This document shows positions 36,106 to 43,917 of a stretch of DNA of 64,000 nucleotides, piece after piece. The translations under genes were made by a program, and so were the position numbers. The stretch's first letter is position 1, and each line of letters begins with the position of its first letter. The stretch is from the NCBI GenBank assembly GCA_036399175.1, contig DASWNP010000026.1, forward strand, positions 1 to 64,000, given 5' to 3'. This stretch comes from DASWNP01 sp036399175 (lineage in GTDB: Bacteria; Acidobacteriota; Blastocatellia; Pyrinomonadales; Pyrinomonadaceae). Under the pieces are notes generated by a model. The model saw only the letters and a program-made list of their open reading frames with translations. It had not been told where the DNA came from and made no database searches.

Positions 36106-37149
36106 ATGAAATCGTCTCTTAGCAGGTCGCTGCTGTGCGGCGTTGTTTGCATCGTCGTCGCTGCCGCTTTTTTGACGGCTGGCTGCACGTCTGCCGATAA
36201 CGCGAACACGAACACGACGGCGACGACCAACGTCTCGCCGCCCAATGCTACGCCTTCGCCCGCCGCGCAGAATCTAACGCCGACGGAGCGCCCGCAGGGC
36301 ATCAAAGACCAGATGGCGGCGCGCGGCCAGCAGGATGAAGCCGCGCCCGGCTTGCGCATCCTTGAGCCGCGCGAGGGCTCGACTATCCAGGGCTCGACCG
36401 TCAACGTCCGCCTCAATCTGAGCGGCGACCTCAAAGGCTACAAGCCGATGAAAGACCCCGCGACGGGGATGGGCAATCACATCCACGTCATCCTCGACAA
36501 TCAGCCCTACGAGGCTTACTACAATCTCGACCAGCCCTTCGAGCTGCGCAACGTCACCGAAGGCACGCACACCATACGCGTCTTCGCCTCGCGCCCCTGG
36601 CACGAGAGCTACAAGAACGAAGGCTCGTTCCAGATGGTGACGTTCACCGTCCGGGGCGGCGGCGATGCGTCGAAGCCGACCACCACCTCGACCGGCCAGA
36701 CCATGTCGAACAACAACGCGGCGAACGCCAACGCAAATGCGAACGCCAGCGCGAGCGCGAGCCCCGGCACTAGTCCTGCGCCTTCCGCGTCGCCCGCGCG
36801 CGAAGGCAAAGACATGGCCGCGAGTCAGGCCGGAACGGTCGATAGAGCGAAGCCGCTTTTGACTTACAGCCGTCCCAAAGGCGAATACAAGGGCGCTGAT
36901 GCGGACGCGATTATGATTGACTTCTGGCTCTCGAACGCGAAGCTCGAAGGCGACGGCGGAGAGTATCGCGTGCGTTACTCGGTCGATGGCGGCGCGCCGC
37001 AGATGCTCTCGAAGTGGGAGCCCATCTGGCTGAAGGGTTGGACGGCGGGCAAGCACACCGTCAAGCTTGAGCTGGTTGACCGCAACGGCACGCTCGTCGA
37101 TAACGGCGGCTACAACACGACCTCGCGCGACATCACGGTCGTCAAGTAA
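36106..37149 (+). CDS. Exported lipoprotein, unknown function
   Basis: A 347-residue protein with a type II signal: a Val/Ala-rich core and the lipobox LTAGC at residues 22-26, so it is a lipid-anchored envelope protein. After a Thr/Asn/Pro-rich linker there are two Ig-like beta modules. The first (LRILEPREGSTIQGSTVNVRL, then GNHIHVILDNQPYEAYYN and TEGTHTIRVFASRPWHESY) is followed by a low-complexity Asn/Ala/Ser stretch. The second (IMIDFWLSNAKLEGDGGEYRV to GYNTTSRDITVVK) ends the protein. I do not know a named family. I start at the ATG at 36106, with CGGAGGA upstream. Confidence 0.75.
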   Translation: MKSSLSRSLLCGVVCIVVAAAFLTAGCTSADNANTNTTATTNVSPPNATPSPAAQNLTPTERPQGIKDQMAARGQQDEAAPGLRILEPREGSTIQGSTVNVRLNLSGDLKGYKPMKDPATGMGNHIHVILDNQPYEAYYNLDQPFELRNVTEGTHTIRVFASRPWHESYKNEGSFQMVTFTVRGGGDASKPTTTSTGQTMSNNNAANANANANASASASPGTSPAPSASPAREGKDMAASQAGTVDRAKPLLTYSRPKGEYKGADADAIMIDFWLSNAKLEGDGGEYRVRYSVDGGAPQMLSKWEPIWLKGWTAGKHTVKLELVDRNGTLVDNGGYNTTSRDITVVK

Positions 37150-37246
37150 GGCTCGCCCTTATTCTCGAACGCGGGCGGGCGAAGAGTTTTGCTGTCAGTC
37201 TGAAAAACTCTTCGCCCGCCGTCGTTCGACAGATTTTGTTGAATTG

Positions 37247-37918
37247 ATGAACGGCATCGAAGAGAGACGCGCGGCCTTCAGGACGCTCATGGCGGAGGCT
37301 TCCGTGTGTCGCAAGTGCCCGTCGATGTGCGGGCGGCGCGCGGTCTTGAGCGAGCACAACGGCGCGGTGGGCGCGCGTGTCATGTTCATCGGCGAAGCGC
37401 CGGGCAGGCAGGGCGGCGACCGCACGCGCGTCCCCTTCTCCGGCGATCAGTCGGGGCGCAACTTCACGCGCTATATCGCTTCCATCAACCTCGCGCGCGA
37501 AGAGCTTTTCATCACCAACTCGGCGCTCTGCAACCCGCGTCGAGAGTCGGGCGCGAATCGCAGGCCGACCGCCGCGGAAGTCGGCAACTGTTCGGAGTTT
37601 CTGCGCCGCCAGATTGAGATTATCGACCCTTCGGTCGTCGTCACGCTCGGAGCGGTCGCGCTTGCTGCGCTCAGCCGCGTTCGTTATCATCAGCTAACTC
37701 TCAGAGAAGCAGCCGGACAGGTTCACGACTGGAACGAGCGACTGCTCGTTCCGCTCTATCATCCGAGCCCGCAGGTGCTCGCCTCGCACCGGCGCGAAGA
37801 GGCGCAGCTCCGCGATTATCAATCGCTCGCGCGCGCGCTCGTCGGAGGCGAGCTTACGTGCGAGAGCAGTCGTCGCCGAAGCGCCCGCCGGGACGTTGCC
37901 GGTCAATCTAAATTATGA
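37247..37918 (+). CDS. Uracil-DNA glycosylase family 4-like, Fe-S cluster
   Basis: A 223-residue DNA-repair enzyme that excises uracil from DNA. Cys21 and Cys24 (CRKC) with Cys95 and Cys115 give the four ligands of the 4Fe-4S cluster typical of family 4/5 glycosylases. The catalytic motif GEAPGRQGGDRTRVPFSGDQSGR lies at residues 49-71, and LVPLYHPSPQVL is the His-containing second motif. I start at the ATG at 37247, since the longer frame reads back into the lipoprotein gene. Its TGA overlaps the ATG of the YgfZ-like gene (ATGA), so the two are translationally coupled. Confidence 0.88.
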   Translation: MNGIEERRAAFRTLMAEASVCRKCPSMCGRRAVLSEHNGAVGARVMFIGEAPGRQGGDRTRVPFSGDQSGRNFTRYIASINLAREELFITNSALCNPRRESGANRRPTAAEVGNCSEFLRRQIEIIDPSVVVTLGAVALAALSRVRYHQLTLREAAGQVHDWNERLLVPLYHPSPQVLASHRREEAQLRDYQSLARALVGGELTCESSRRRSARRDVAGQSKL

Positions 37919-39129
37919 GCGAAGCGTTTGAAGAGGTCGCGGTTCGTCAATCGACTCTGGAAGAGGCGCACCGCCGCGCGGGGGCGACGTTCGCCGAGCG
38001 CGAAGGGCTCTCGATTCCGGCGCATTACGGCGACGCCTCCGAAGAGTATGAAGCGGTGCGCGGCGCGTCTGGCGCGGGGCTCATCGACCTCTCTTCGCGC
38101 GGGCGCATCGAGGTCGGCGGCGCGGAGGCCGTGCAGTTCTTAAACGGCCTCATCACAAACGACGTGAAGACGCTGGCCGAAGGCGCTTGGATGAGCGCGG
38201 CCTTCCCCAACGTGCAGGGGCGACTGCTGGCGCACGCGCGCGTGCTGCATCGCGCGCCGGGCACATTTCTTTTCGACACCGAAGCGGCGACGCGAGCGAG
38301 CATCTACCGGACGCTCGCTCGCTTCACGCTCGCAGGAGATTTCCGAGTCGTAGACCGCACCGACGAGACCGTCATGCTTTCATTGCAGGGCGCGCGTGCG
38401 CCGGAGATTGTGCGCTCGCTGCTCGGCGCGGAAGCCGTGAGCGTCGAACGCGGGCGCGTGCACTCAGAGCGTTGGCGCGACTCGTTCGTCACGCTGATTC
38501 GCGCGACGCACACGTCGGAAGACGGCTTCGACATCTTTCTTGAAGCCGACGCCGCTCCGGCTTTCTGGGAAGCGGCTCTCGCGGCGGGCGCGCGCGCCGT
38601 CGGCTTCGAGGCTCTGGACGTGCTTCGCGTCGAAGCCGGCGTGCCGCGCTACGGCGTGGACATGACGGACGCGAACGTCGTGCTTGAGGCCGGGCTGGAC
38701 GATGCGGTCAGTTTTACGAAGGGCTGCTACGTCGGCCAGGAGATTATCGCGCGCATACACTGGCGCGGCCACGTGGCCAAGCGGCTCGCCGGTTTGAGCT
38801 TCGCAGAGGGCGACGCTGACACGCCCGCGTCCGGGTCGAAGATTAGAACGACGGACGGCAAAGAGATAGGCCGCCTGACTTCCGTCGTCCGCTCGCCGCG
38901 ACTGCGCCTCACCGTCGCGCTCGGCTACGTCAAATACGACTATCTCAAGCCCGGCACAGAGGTACGCGTCGAGTCAGGCGAACAGGAGCACCCGGCAGAA
39001 GTCGCCGAGCTTCCCTTCGTGCGCGGTAGCTGGTTCGCCGCCGCTAAAACTAAAGCAACTGAAGCAACTGAAGCGACCGAAGCGACCGAAGTCTCCGGCG
39101 CGGGCGACCGAGAGGAAGGGACGACGTGA
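37915..39129 (+). CDS. ygfZ: YgfZ/GcvT-fold folate-binding protein
   Basis: A 404-residue protein with the GcvT fold. SFTKGCYVGQEIIARIHWRG near residue 265 is the K-G-C-Y-x-G-Q-E signature of YgfZ, which uses folate to help repair or assemble Fe-S enzymes. The N-terminal domain (LIDLSSRGRIEVGGAEAVQFLNGLITNDVKTL) is standard. The C-terminus carries a low-complexity tail of repeated ATE triplets (KATEATEATEATEVS), from a tandem DNA repeat. The start overlaps the glycosylase stop, and the next small gene overlaps its own stop, so three genes form a tight operon. The link with an Fe-S glycosylase is sensible. Confidence 0.9.
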   Translation: MSEAFEEVAVRQSTLEEAHRRAGATFAEREGLSIPAHYGDASEEYEAVRGASGAGLIDLSSRGRIEVGGAEAVQFLNGLITNDVKTLAEGAWMSAAFPNVQGRLLAHARVLHRAPGTFLFDTEAATRASIYRTLARFTLAGDFRVVDRTDETVMLSLQGARAPEIVRSLLGAEAVSVERGRVHSERWRDSFVTLIRATHTSEDGFDIFLEADAAPAFWEAALAAGARAVGFEALDVLRVEAGVPRYGVDMTDANVVLEAGLDDAVSFTKGCYVGQEIIARIHWRGHVAKRLAGLSFAEGDADTPASGSKIRTTDGKEIGRLTSVVRSPRLRLTVALGYVKYDYLKPGTEVRVESGEQEHPAEVAELPFVRGSWFAAAKTKATEATEATEATEVSGAGDREEGTT

Positions 39130-39431
39130 GCGATTCCGACCAGCACTCTTCCCAAACGCCAGCCGCGCACACACTGACCGATACGGACGCGCGCCTCGCC
39201 TACAGGATTATTCAATCGCTGCTCGAACACACGCGCGTCACCAGCGACCTCGTCGCGCTCATGGCGCAGGTGCTCGACCGCGACACGACCGAAGCCCTCA
39301 CCAACACGCCCTACTGGAGCGCCTACATGGATAGCCGCCGCGCGATGGAGCGCACGCGCCTCGACATCGAACGCTTCGCCGAAGTCCTGACTAAGCTCTC
39401 CGCCGAAGACAAGGCCGCGACCGACGAGTGA
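39126..39431 (+). CDS. Hypothetical protein, 101 residues
   Basis: The frame starts at a GTG (39126) that overlaps the YgfZ stop codon. The product is soluble and helical, with no signal peptide or Cys. The core DARLAYRIIQSLLEHTRVTSDLVALMAQVLDRDTTEALTNTPYWSAYMDSRRAMERTRLDIERFAEVL looks like a two- or three-helix bundle. I do not recognise a family. Its place in the glycosylase-YgfZ operon is the only functional hint. Confidence 0.6.
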   Translation: MSDSDQHSSQTPAAHTLTDTDARLAYRIIQSLLEHTRVTSDLVALMAQVLDRDTTEALTNTPYWSAYMDSRRAMERTRLDIERFAEVLTKLSAEDKAATDE

Positions 39432-39454
39432 ACGCTCTCTCTTCGCGCGTCGCT

Positions 39455-39754
39455 TCATTCCTGCATCCGGCTTCTCAACAGCTCGACGGCCTTCAGAATA
39501 CGCAGCACTCCGCGACTCATGTGCGCGCCGAGCACCACCAGACCCAGCACGACGATTGTATAGCCGCCGACTGTGGCGATGATTAGCAGGACGTGCAGAC
39601 GGTTGGAAAAGTCCGCCGCGAGCATAAAAGCGACGAGAAAAAGCATCTCGAAGGCCACAGCCGAATAGAGCGCCAGCTTGAAGTTTCTCTCGCTGCGCTC
39701 GATGCGCTCCAAAGCCGCGCCCCGCACCTCATCCAGATTGACGTTCTCTGCCAT
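39455..39754 (-). CDS. Small two-helix membrane protein
   Basis: A 99-residue protein. A charged N-terminal helix (LDEVRGAALERIERSERNFKLAL) is followed by two transmembrane segments (LYSAVAFEMLFLVAFMLAA and VLLIIATVGGYTIVVLGLVVL) and a charged C-terminus. It is the last of three same-strand genes downstream of the ECF sigma factor, separated from the 47-residue gene by a heptamer palindrome. It might be a membrane partner of the sigma system, but I see no anti-sigma zinc motif. Function unknown. Confidence 0.6.
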   Translation of the reverse strand: MAENVNLDEVRGAALERIERSERNFKLALYSAVAFEMLFLVAFMLAADFSNRLHVLLIIATVGGYTIVVLGLVVLGAHMSRGVLRILKAVELLRSRMQE

Positions 39755-39771
39755 GATTAAACCTCCCCAAT

Positions 39772-39840
39772 CATTGATTCATTGAATCATCGATTCATTG
39801 ATTCAATGAAGAAATGAACCGATGAATCAATGAATCAATC
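39772..39840. repeat. Short-unit palindrome (ATTGATTC family, 8-bp steps)
   Basis: Left arm 39772-39804 and right arm 39811-39840 pair as inverted copies with an unusually short spacer. The units are ATTCATTG and ATTGATTC in 8-bp register, the same family as the element at 55812-55909. Confidence 0.88.
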
Positions 39841-39848
39841 TCTCCGTT

Positions 39849-39992
39849 TCAACGGCGAGACTTGAAGTAGACGACCGCCAGAAGCACGACGAACTCGAGG
39901 ACGGCGAAGATGATGACGGCGCGTTTCAGGCTGCGTGTCTCGTCGTCGTTGTCTTCGACGCGGGCTGCCGATTCTTCTTTCTGCTTCGACAT
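39849..39992 (-). CDS. 47-residue single-span membrane protein after the ECF sigma gene
   Basis: MSKQKEESAARVEDNDDETRS is a charged cytosolic part, followed by one transmembrane segment (RAVIIFAVLEFVVLLAVVYF) and a basic end. A strong Shine-Dalgarno sequence (GGAGG, 9 bases before the ATG at 39992) supports translation. It lies 17 bases after the sigma factor stop, so it is co-transcribed. It is too short for a classical anti-sigma domain, but its position suggests a link to the sigma factor. Confidence 0.65.
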   Translation of the reverse strand: MSKQKEESAARVEDNDDETRSLKRAVIIFAVLEFVVLLAVVYFKSRR

Positions 39993-40009
39993 TTGAAGAC
40001 CTCCGTCCG

Positions 40010-40576
40010 TTAGTTTTGCGCCTGCCGTTTCATCTGCCGACGCAGGCTTTCGAGCCCGTAGGAGAGGCGCGACTTGACCGTGCCCTGCGGAATCTCCAGC
40101 ACCGCCGCCACCTCTTCGAGCGACATCTCTTGCAGGTAATAAAGCACGATGACGGCGCGGCTCGCCGGAGAGACGTTCGCCACCATCTGCGGCAGACGCT
40201 CTATCAGCTCCGGCTCGAACTCTTCTTTCGTCGTCGCCGGGGCAGCGATGGCTCGCAGCGCTTCTTCGTCTCTCAAATGCTCCGTCCATCGACGCTCTTT
40301 CTGCATCTGCCTGAACGTCTCGCGCGTCGCAATCCTGAAAGCCCATGCGCGAAACAACTCCGGCTCGCGCAGCCAACCGAGCTTGCGGCAGATGCGTATG
40401 AAAACTTCCTGTAGAACGTCCTGCGCCCTCCCGCGCTCGCCGACCAGATGCAGGATGTATCGGTAAAGCGGCTGCTCGACCGACTTCAACAACTCTTCGA
40501 GCGCCGCGCCGTCGCCCGACTGCGCTCGCAGTACCAGCCAGCTTTCCCGCTCCGATTCTGCCGCCCCGTCCGTCAT
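40010..40576 (-). CDS. RpoE-like ECF sigma factor
   Basis: A 188-residue extracytoplasmic-function sigma factor that directs RNA polymerase to its own promoter set. Region 2 (LEELLKSVEQPLYRYILHLVGERGRAQDVLQEVFIRICRKL, then FRAWAFRIATRETFRQ) and region 4 (PELIERLPQMVANVSPASRAVIVLYYLQEMSLEEVAAVLEIPQGTVKSRLSYGLESLRRQM) are complete. Starts at 40576 (MTDGAAES) or 40618 are possible; I prefer 40576 because the longer form adds an unusual MSEPFLVRRGHNV stretch. The classic anti-sigma partner is absent; the small membrane genes downstream are candidates. The TIR gene lies divergent to it. Confidence 0.9.
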   Translation of the reverse strand: MTDGAAESERESWLVLRAQSGDGAALEELLKSVEQPLYRYILHLVGERGRAQDVLQEVFIRICRKLGWLREPELFRAWAFRIATRETFRQMQKERRWTEHLRDEEALRAIAAPATTKEEFEPELIERLPQMVANVSPASRAVIVLYYLQEMSLEEVAAVLEIPQGTVKSRLSYGLESLRRQMKRQAQN

Positions 40577-40900
40577 ACACACATTATGACCCCGCCGCAC
40601 GAGAAACGGTTCGGACACACTCTGAAATTTTCCTCAGAAAAATCAGGCAGGCAACAGAGCTTGAACGGCGCACCTCGCCAGCCGCTTCTTCTCTCAGTCG
40701 GCGACCGCTTCACTCGACCACAACGCCCCAGCCTCCGAGTTGAAGAACACCGGAAACTTCAGTTATACATCCCTACTCAGCCCCCAGCCGGACACGGCCA
40801 CCCGCCGTCCCTCCGGCAACGAGCGACACCACGAGCCTTTTGCGATGTCAGAAGTCTCACCCTCAACCGCCACCCAGCACGCGGAAGGATGGATACGTTC
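40577..40900. other. Divergent promoter region between ECF sigma and WD40-Roc-TIR genes
   Basis: 324 bases without a credible gene. The frame of the TIR gene is open through it, but the translation is Arg/Pro-rich and unlike the rest. Promoters for both directions must lie here. A short AT-rich stretch sits near 40618-40650. No repeat or hairpin of note. Confidence 0.4.
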
Positions 40901-43825
40901 ATGCCGAAGAAGAAAAAAGATAACCAACCCGCCGAACAGCCCTCGCCGGAACTGCCGCCCGGCGTGAAGCTGCTACGAACCCTCGAAGGGCATAATGACT
41001 TTGTAAGGAGTGTTGCGTTCGACCCGACAAGCGGAGTGCTGGCAAGTGGAAGCCTCGACGGCACGGTGAAGCTGTGGGATGCGGCGAGCGGCAAATTGCT
41101 ACGTACCCTCGAAGGGCATAATGACTCTGTAAGGAGTGTTGCGTTCGACCCGACAGGCGGAGTGTTGGCAAGTGGAAGCAACGATAACACGATAAAGCTG
41201 TGGGATGCGGCGAGCGGCAAATTGCTACGTACCCTCAAAGGGCACAATGGCTTAGTGTTGAGCGTTACCTTTGACCCAGCAGGCAGGGTGTTGGCGAGTG
41301 GAAGCCTCGACGGCATGGTGAAGCTGTGGGATGCGGAGAGCGGCAAATTGCTACGTACCCTCGAAGGATATATTGGCCGTGTGGATATTGTCGCCTTCTC
41401 TTCCGACGGGCGACTATTGGCGTCAAAGAGTGCTGATAGAAGCTTGCGCCTTTGGAGTTGCGCGACGTGGGAGACAGTGGCTGTCATTCCAGAGCTAAGA
41501 CACCCTTATTGGACTCCAGCTCTGGCGTTCCATCCTACATTGCCGGTGCTGGCTACCCCTGGTTCGGAGCGAGGCGCGCCGGAATTAGAGCGTTCGAGGC
41601 TGATTCATATTTGGGAATTGGACTTTGATGTGCTGTTAGGCCGAGCGCGGGAAGTCGCTCCGGCGTGGAAGGCGTTGCATCACACGACGGCGAAGATTGT
41701 GTTGGTGGGCGACCATAGTGTGGGGAAGTCGGGGCTGGGGTGGAGGCTGGCGCACGGGGAGTTTAAGGAACAGTCTTCGACGCACGGGCAGCAGTTCTGG
41801 GTGCTGCCGCAGTTGGGCAAGCGGCGGGAGGATGGAACGGAGTGCGAGGCTATCCTTTGGGACTTGGCGGGTCAGCCGGATTACAGGCTGATTCACGCCT
41901 TGTTTCTCGACGACGTGGATTTGGCGCTCGTCCTGTTTGATGCCTCCGATAGCAGCGACCCCCTGCACGGTGTCGAGTTCTGGTTGAAGCAGCTTGAAAC
42001 GGGGCGAACAACCGGGCAATCGGAAGCGGGCGGCAACCGTAGAGCCTGCCCTAAGATTCTGGTCGGCGCGCAGGCGGATAGGGGCACACCCGCGCTGACT
42101 GTAGATGAGCTGGAAGCATTCTGTCGCCAGCGCGGCATCGGCGGTTATCTGAGCACGAGCGCGAAAGAGGGTTGGGGGTTGGACGAGCTGGTCGAGCAAA
42201 TGAAGGCTCTTATTCCCTGGGAAGACAAGGCGGCGACGGTTACGACCGTGACGTTCAAGCGAATCAAAGACTACGTGCTCAGGCTGAAGGAGAGTCAGGA
42301 GGGGCAGCCTCTCATCGTGAGCCCGGCGGAGCTGCGGCGGCAGCTTGAGCGGATAGATTCGGACTGGCAATTCACCGACGCGGAGATGCTGACGGCGGTC
42401 GGCCACCTGGAAAACTACGGCTACGTGAAACGGCTGCGCACGTCGAAGGGCGAAGAGCGCGTGCTGCTCGCGCCGGAGTTGCTGAACAATCTGGCGGCGT
42501 CGTTCGTTCTGGAAGCGAGGCGCAACCCGAGGGGCTTGGGGTCGCTCGAAGAGACGCGTCTGATGGAGGGCGGGTATGAGTTCGCGGAGCTGAGGAATCT
42601 CTCGCCGGAGGAACGCGACATTCTGCTCGACTCGGCGGCGCTGCTCTTCCTCGAACACAACGTCTGTTTCCGTGAGACCGACCCGCTCAGCGGAAAATCC
42701 TATCTGGTCTTCCCGGAACTCATCAACCTGAGAAAACCGCCCTTGCAGGATGAGCAGCCGACCGAAGACGGCGTGGCCTACACGGTGAGCGGCGCAATCG
42801 AGAACGTCTATGCGTCGCTCGTGGTGCTGCTCGGCTACACGCAGACCTTCACGCGCACCGCCCAGTGGCGCAATCAGGCGCGCTACGAAGTGGGCGACCG
42901 TCTCATCTGCGGCTTTCGACAGGACACCGAGCGCGACGCCGAGCTGGATTTCGTCCTCTACTTCGGCACAAACGTCGGCCAGCCAGTGCGCACTCTGTTT
43001 CAAGGCTTGTTCGAGAGCTTTCTGGCGCGGCGCAACCTGAGCGTCTTTCGCTACGAGCCGGTGATTTGCTCCGAAGGCCACGCGCTCAATCGCGCCGTCG
43101 TGCGCGACGAGCTGCGCGGCGGCAACACGTTCGCCTTCTGCTCGAAGTGCGGCGAAAAACTCACGCTGCCGAAGGCCGACGAGCCTATCCAGTTGACGCA
43201 GACAGAGCGGCGAAAGGTGGAGGAGCAGCAGTGGTTCGCCAATCGTCGCACACAGTTCGAGCAGGCGGTCTTCCAGTTGGTCTCCTACGTCGAGGGAGAG
43301 AAGCTCGCGCGACCGGAGTGCTTCATCAGCTACGCCTGGGGCGATAAGGAAGTGGAGCGCTGGGTGGAGCGTAACCTCGCCACCGACCTGCAAAAGGCTG
43401 GCCTGCGGGTCGTGCTCGATAAGTGGGAGAACCAGCGCGCGGGCAAAAGCGTCTCGCGCTTCGTGAGCCGGATAGCCGAGTGCGGAGTCGTCATACCTGT
43501 CGGCACGCCGCTCTATTTCGAGAAGTTCGAGAACAAATCGTCGAGCAAGGGCAGCGTGGCTGCTTCCGAAGTAGATTTGATTAGCCAGAGATTAATGGGA
43601 ACGGAAGCGGATAAAGAGACGGTAATGCCTGTCCTGCTGAAAGGTGAGAAGGACAGCTCGCTTCCGCCTCTGATGTGGGATAGAGTCCACCGCGACTTTC
43701 GCGACGAGCGCGCCTATTTCATCACGGCCTTCGACTTGATGCTCGACCTCTACGGCATTGCTCCCAACGCGACGGCTGTCGCCGACCTTCGAGAATCGTT
43801 GCGCGAGCCGGAGCTGATGCGATAG
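40901..43825 (+). CDS. WD40-Roc GTPase-COR-like-zinc motif-TIR protein
   Basis: A 974-residue cytosolic multidomain protein. Residues 23-190 are four 42-residue WD40 repeats (LLRTLEGHNDFVRSVAFDP), followed by a degenerate one. A Roc-type GTPase follows: VLVGDHSVGKSGLG (P-loop, about 264), ILWDLAGQPDY (about 318), VGAQADRG (about 382) and STSAKEGWGLDEL (about 417). A COR-like region with winged-helix features runs to about 700. A zinc-type motif (CSEGH near 722, CSKC near 747) precedes a C-terminal TIR domain from about 806 (ECFISYAWGDKEVERWVERNLATDL), with ASEVDLI as the likely catalytic Glu region. TIR domains often hydrolyse NAD+; WD40-GTPase parts sense a trigger. A stand-alone immune or suicide effector is likely. 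The ATG at 40901 follows GGAAGGA; 40889 is an alternative. Confidence 0.88.
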   Translation: MPKKKKDNQPAEQPSPELPPGVKLLRTLEGHNDFVRSVAFDPTSGVLASGSLDGTVKLWDAASGKLLRTLEGHNDSVRSVAFDPTGGVLASGSNDNTIKLWDAASGKLLRTLKGHNGLVLSVTFDPAGRVLASGSLDGMVKLWDAESGKLLRTLEGYIGRVDIVAFSSDGRLLASKSADRSLRLWSCATWETVAVIPELRHPYWTPALAFHPTLPVLATPGSERGAPELERSRLIHIWELDFDVLLGRAREVAPAWKALHHTTAKIVLVGDHSVGKSGLGWRLAHGEFKEQSSTHGQQFWVLPQLGKRREDGTECEAILWDLAGQPDYRLIHALFLDDVDLALVLFDASDSSDPLHGVEFWLKQLETGRTTGQSEAGGNRRACPKILVGAQADRGTPALTVDELEAFCRQRGIGGYLSTSAKEGWGLDELVEQMKALIPWEDKAATVTTVTFKRIKDYVLRLKESQEGQPLIVSPAELRRQLERIDSDWQFTDAEMLTAVGHLENYGYVKRLRTSKGEERVLLAPELLNNLAASFVLEARRNPRGLGSLEETRLMEGGYEFAELRNLSPEERDILLDSAALLFLEHNVCFRETDPLSGKSYLVFPELINLRKPPLQDEQPTEDGVAYTVSGAIENVYASLVVLLGYTQTFTRTAQWRNQARYEVGDRLICGFRQDTERDAELDFVLYFGTNVGQPVRTLFQGLFESFLARRNLSVFRYEPVICSEGHALNRAVVRDELRGGNTFAFCSKCGEKLTLPKADEPIQLTQTERRKVEEQQWFANRRTQFEQAVFQLVSYVEGEKLARPECFISYAWGDKEVERWVERNLATDLQKAGLRVVLDKWENQRAGKSVSRFVSRIAECGVVIPVGTPLYFEKFENKSSSKGSVAASEVDLISQRLMGTEADKETVMPVLLKGEKDSSLPPLMWDRVHRDFRDERAYFITAFDLMLDLYGIAPNATAVADLRESLREPELMR
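40967..41470 (+). repeat. Four tandem 126-bp WD40-coding repeats
   Basis: Units at 40967-41092, 41093-41218, 41219-41344 and 41345-41470 are each exactly 126 bp (42 codons). The first two are nearly identical at DNA level, the third diverges moderately and the fourth strongly. The gradient suggests recent duplication at the 5' end. Confidence 0.92.
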
Positions 43826-43917
43826 ACCACCGCGCCTGTGAGTTAGCTTTGCTAAAGGCGAAGGATTGTCGAGGAATTTGTGTGAGCGACATGGGTGGCG
43901 CGCGTCTATTCTTCGAG

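Noticed and set aside
40448..40900. N-terminal extension of the WD40-Roc-TIR protein
   Set aside because: It overlaps the ECF sigma gene on the opposite strand and lacks protein-like composition.
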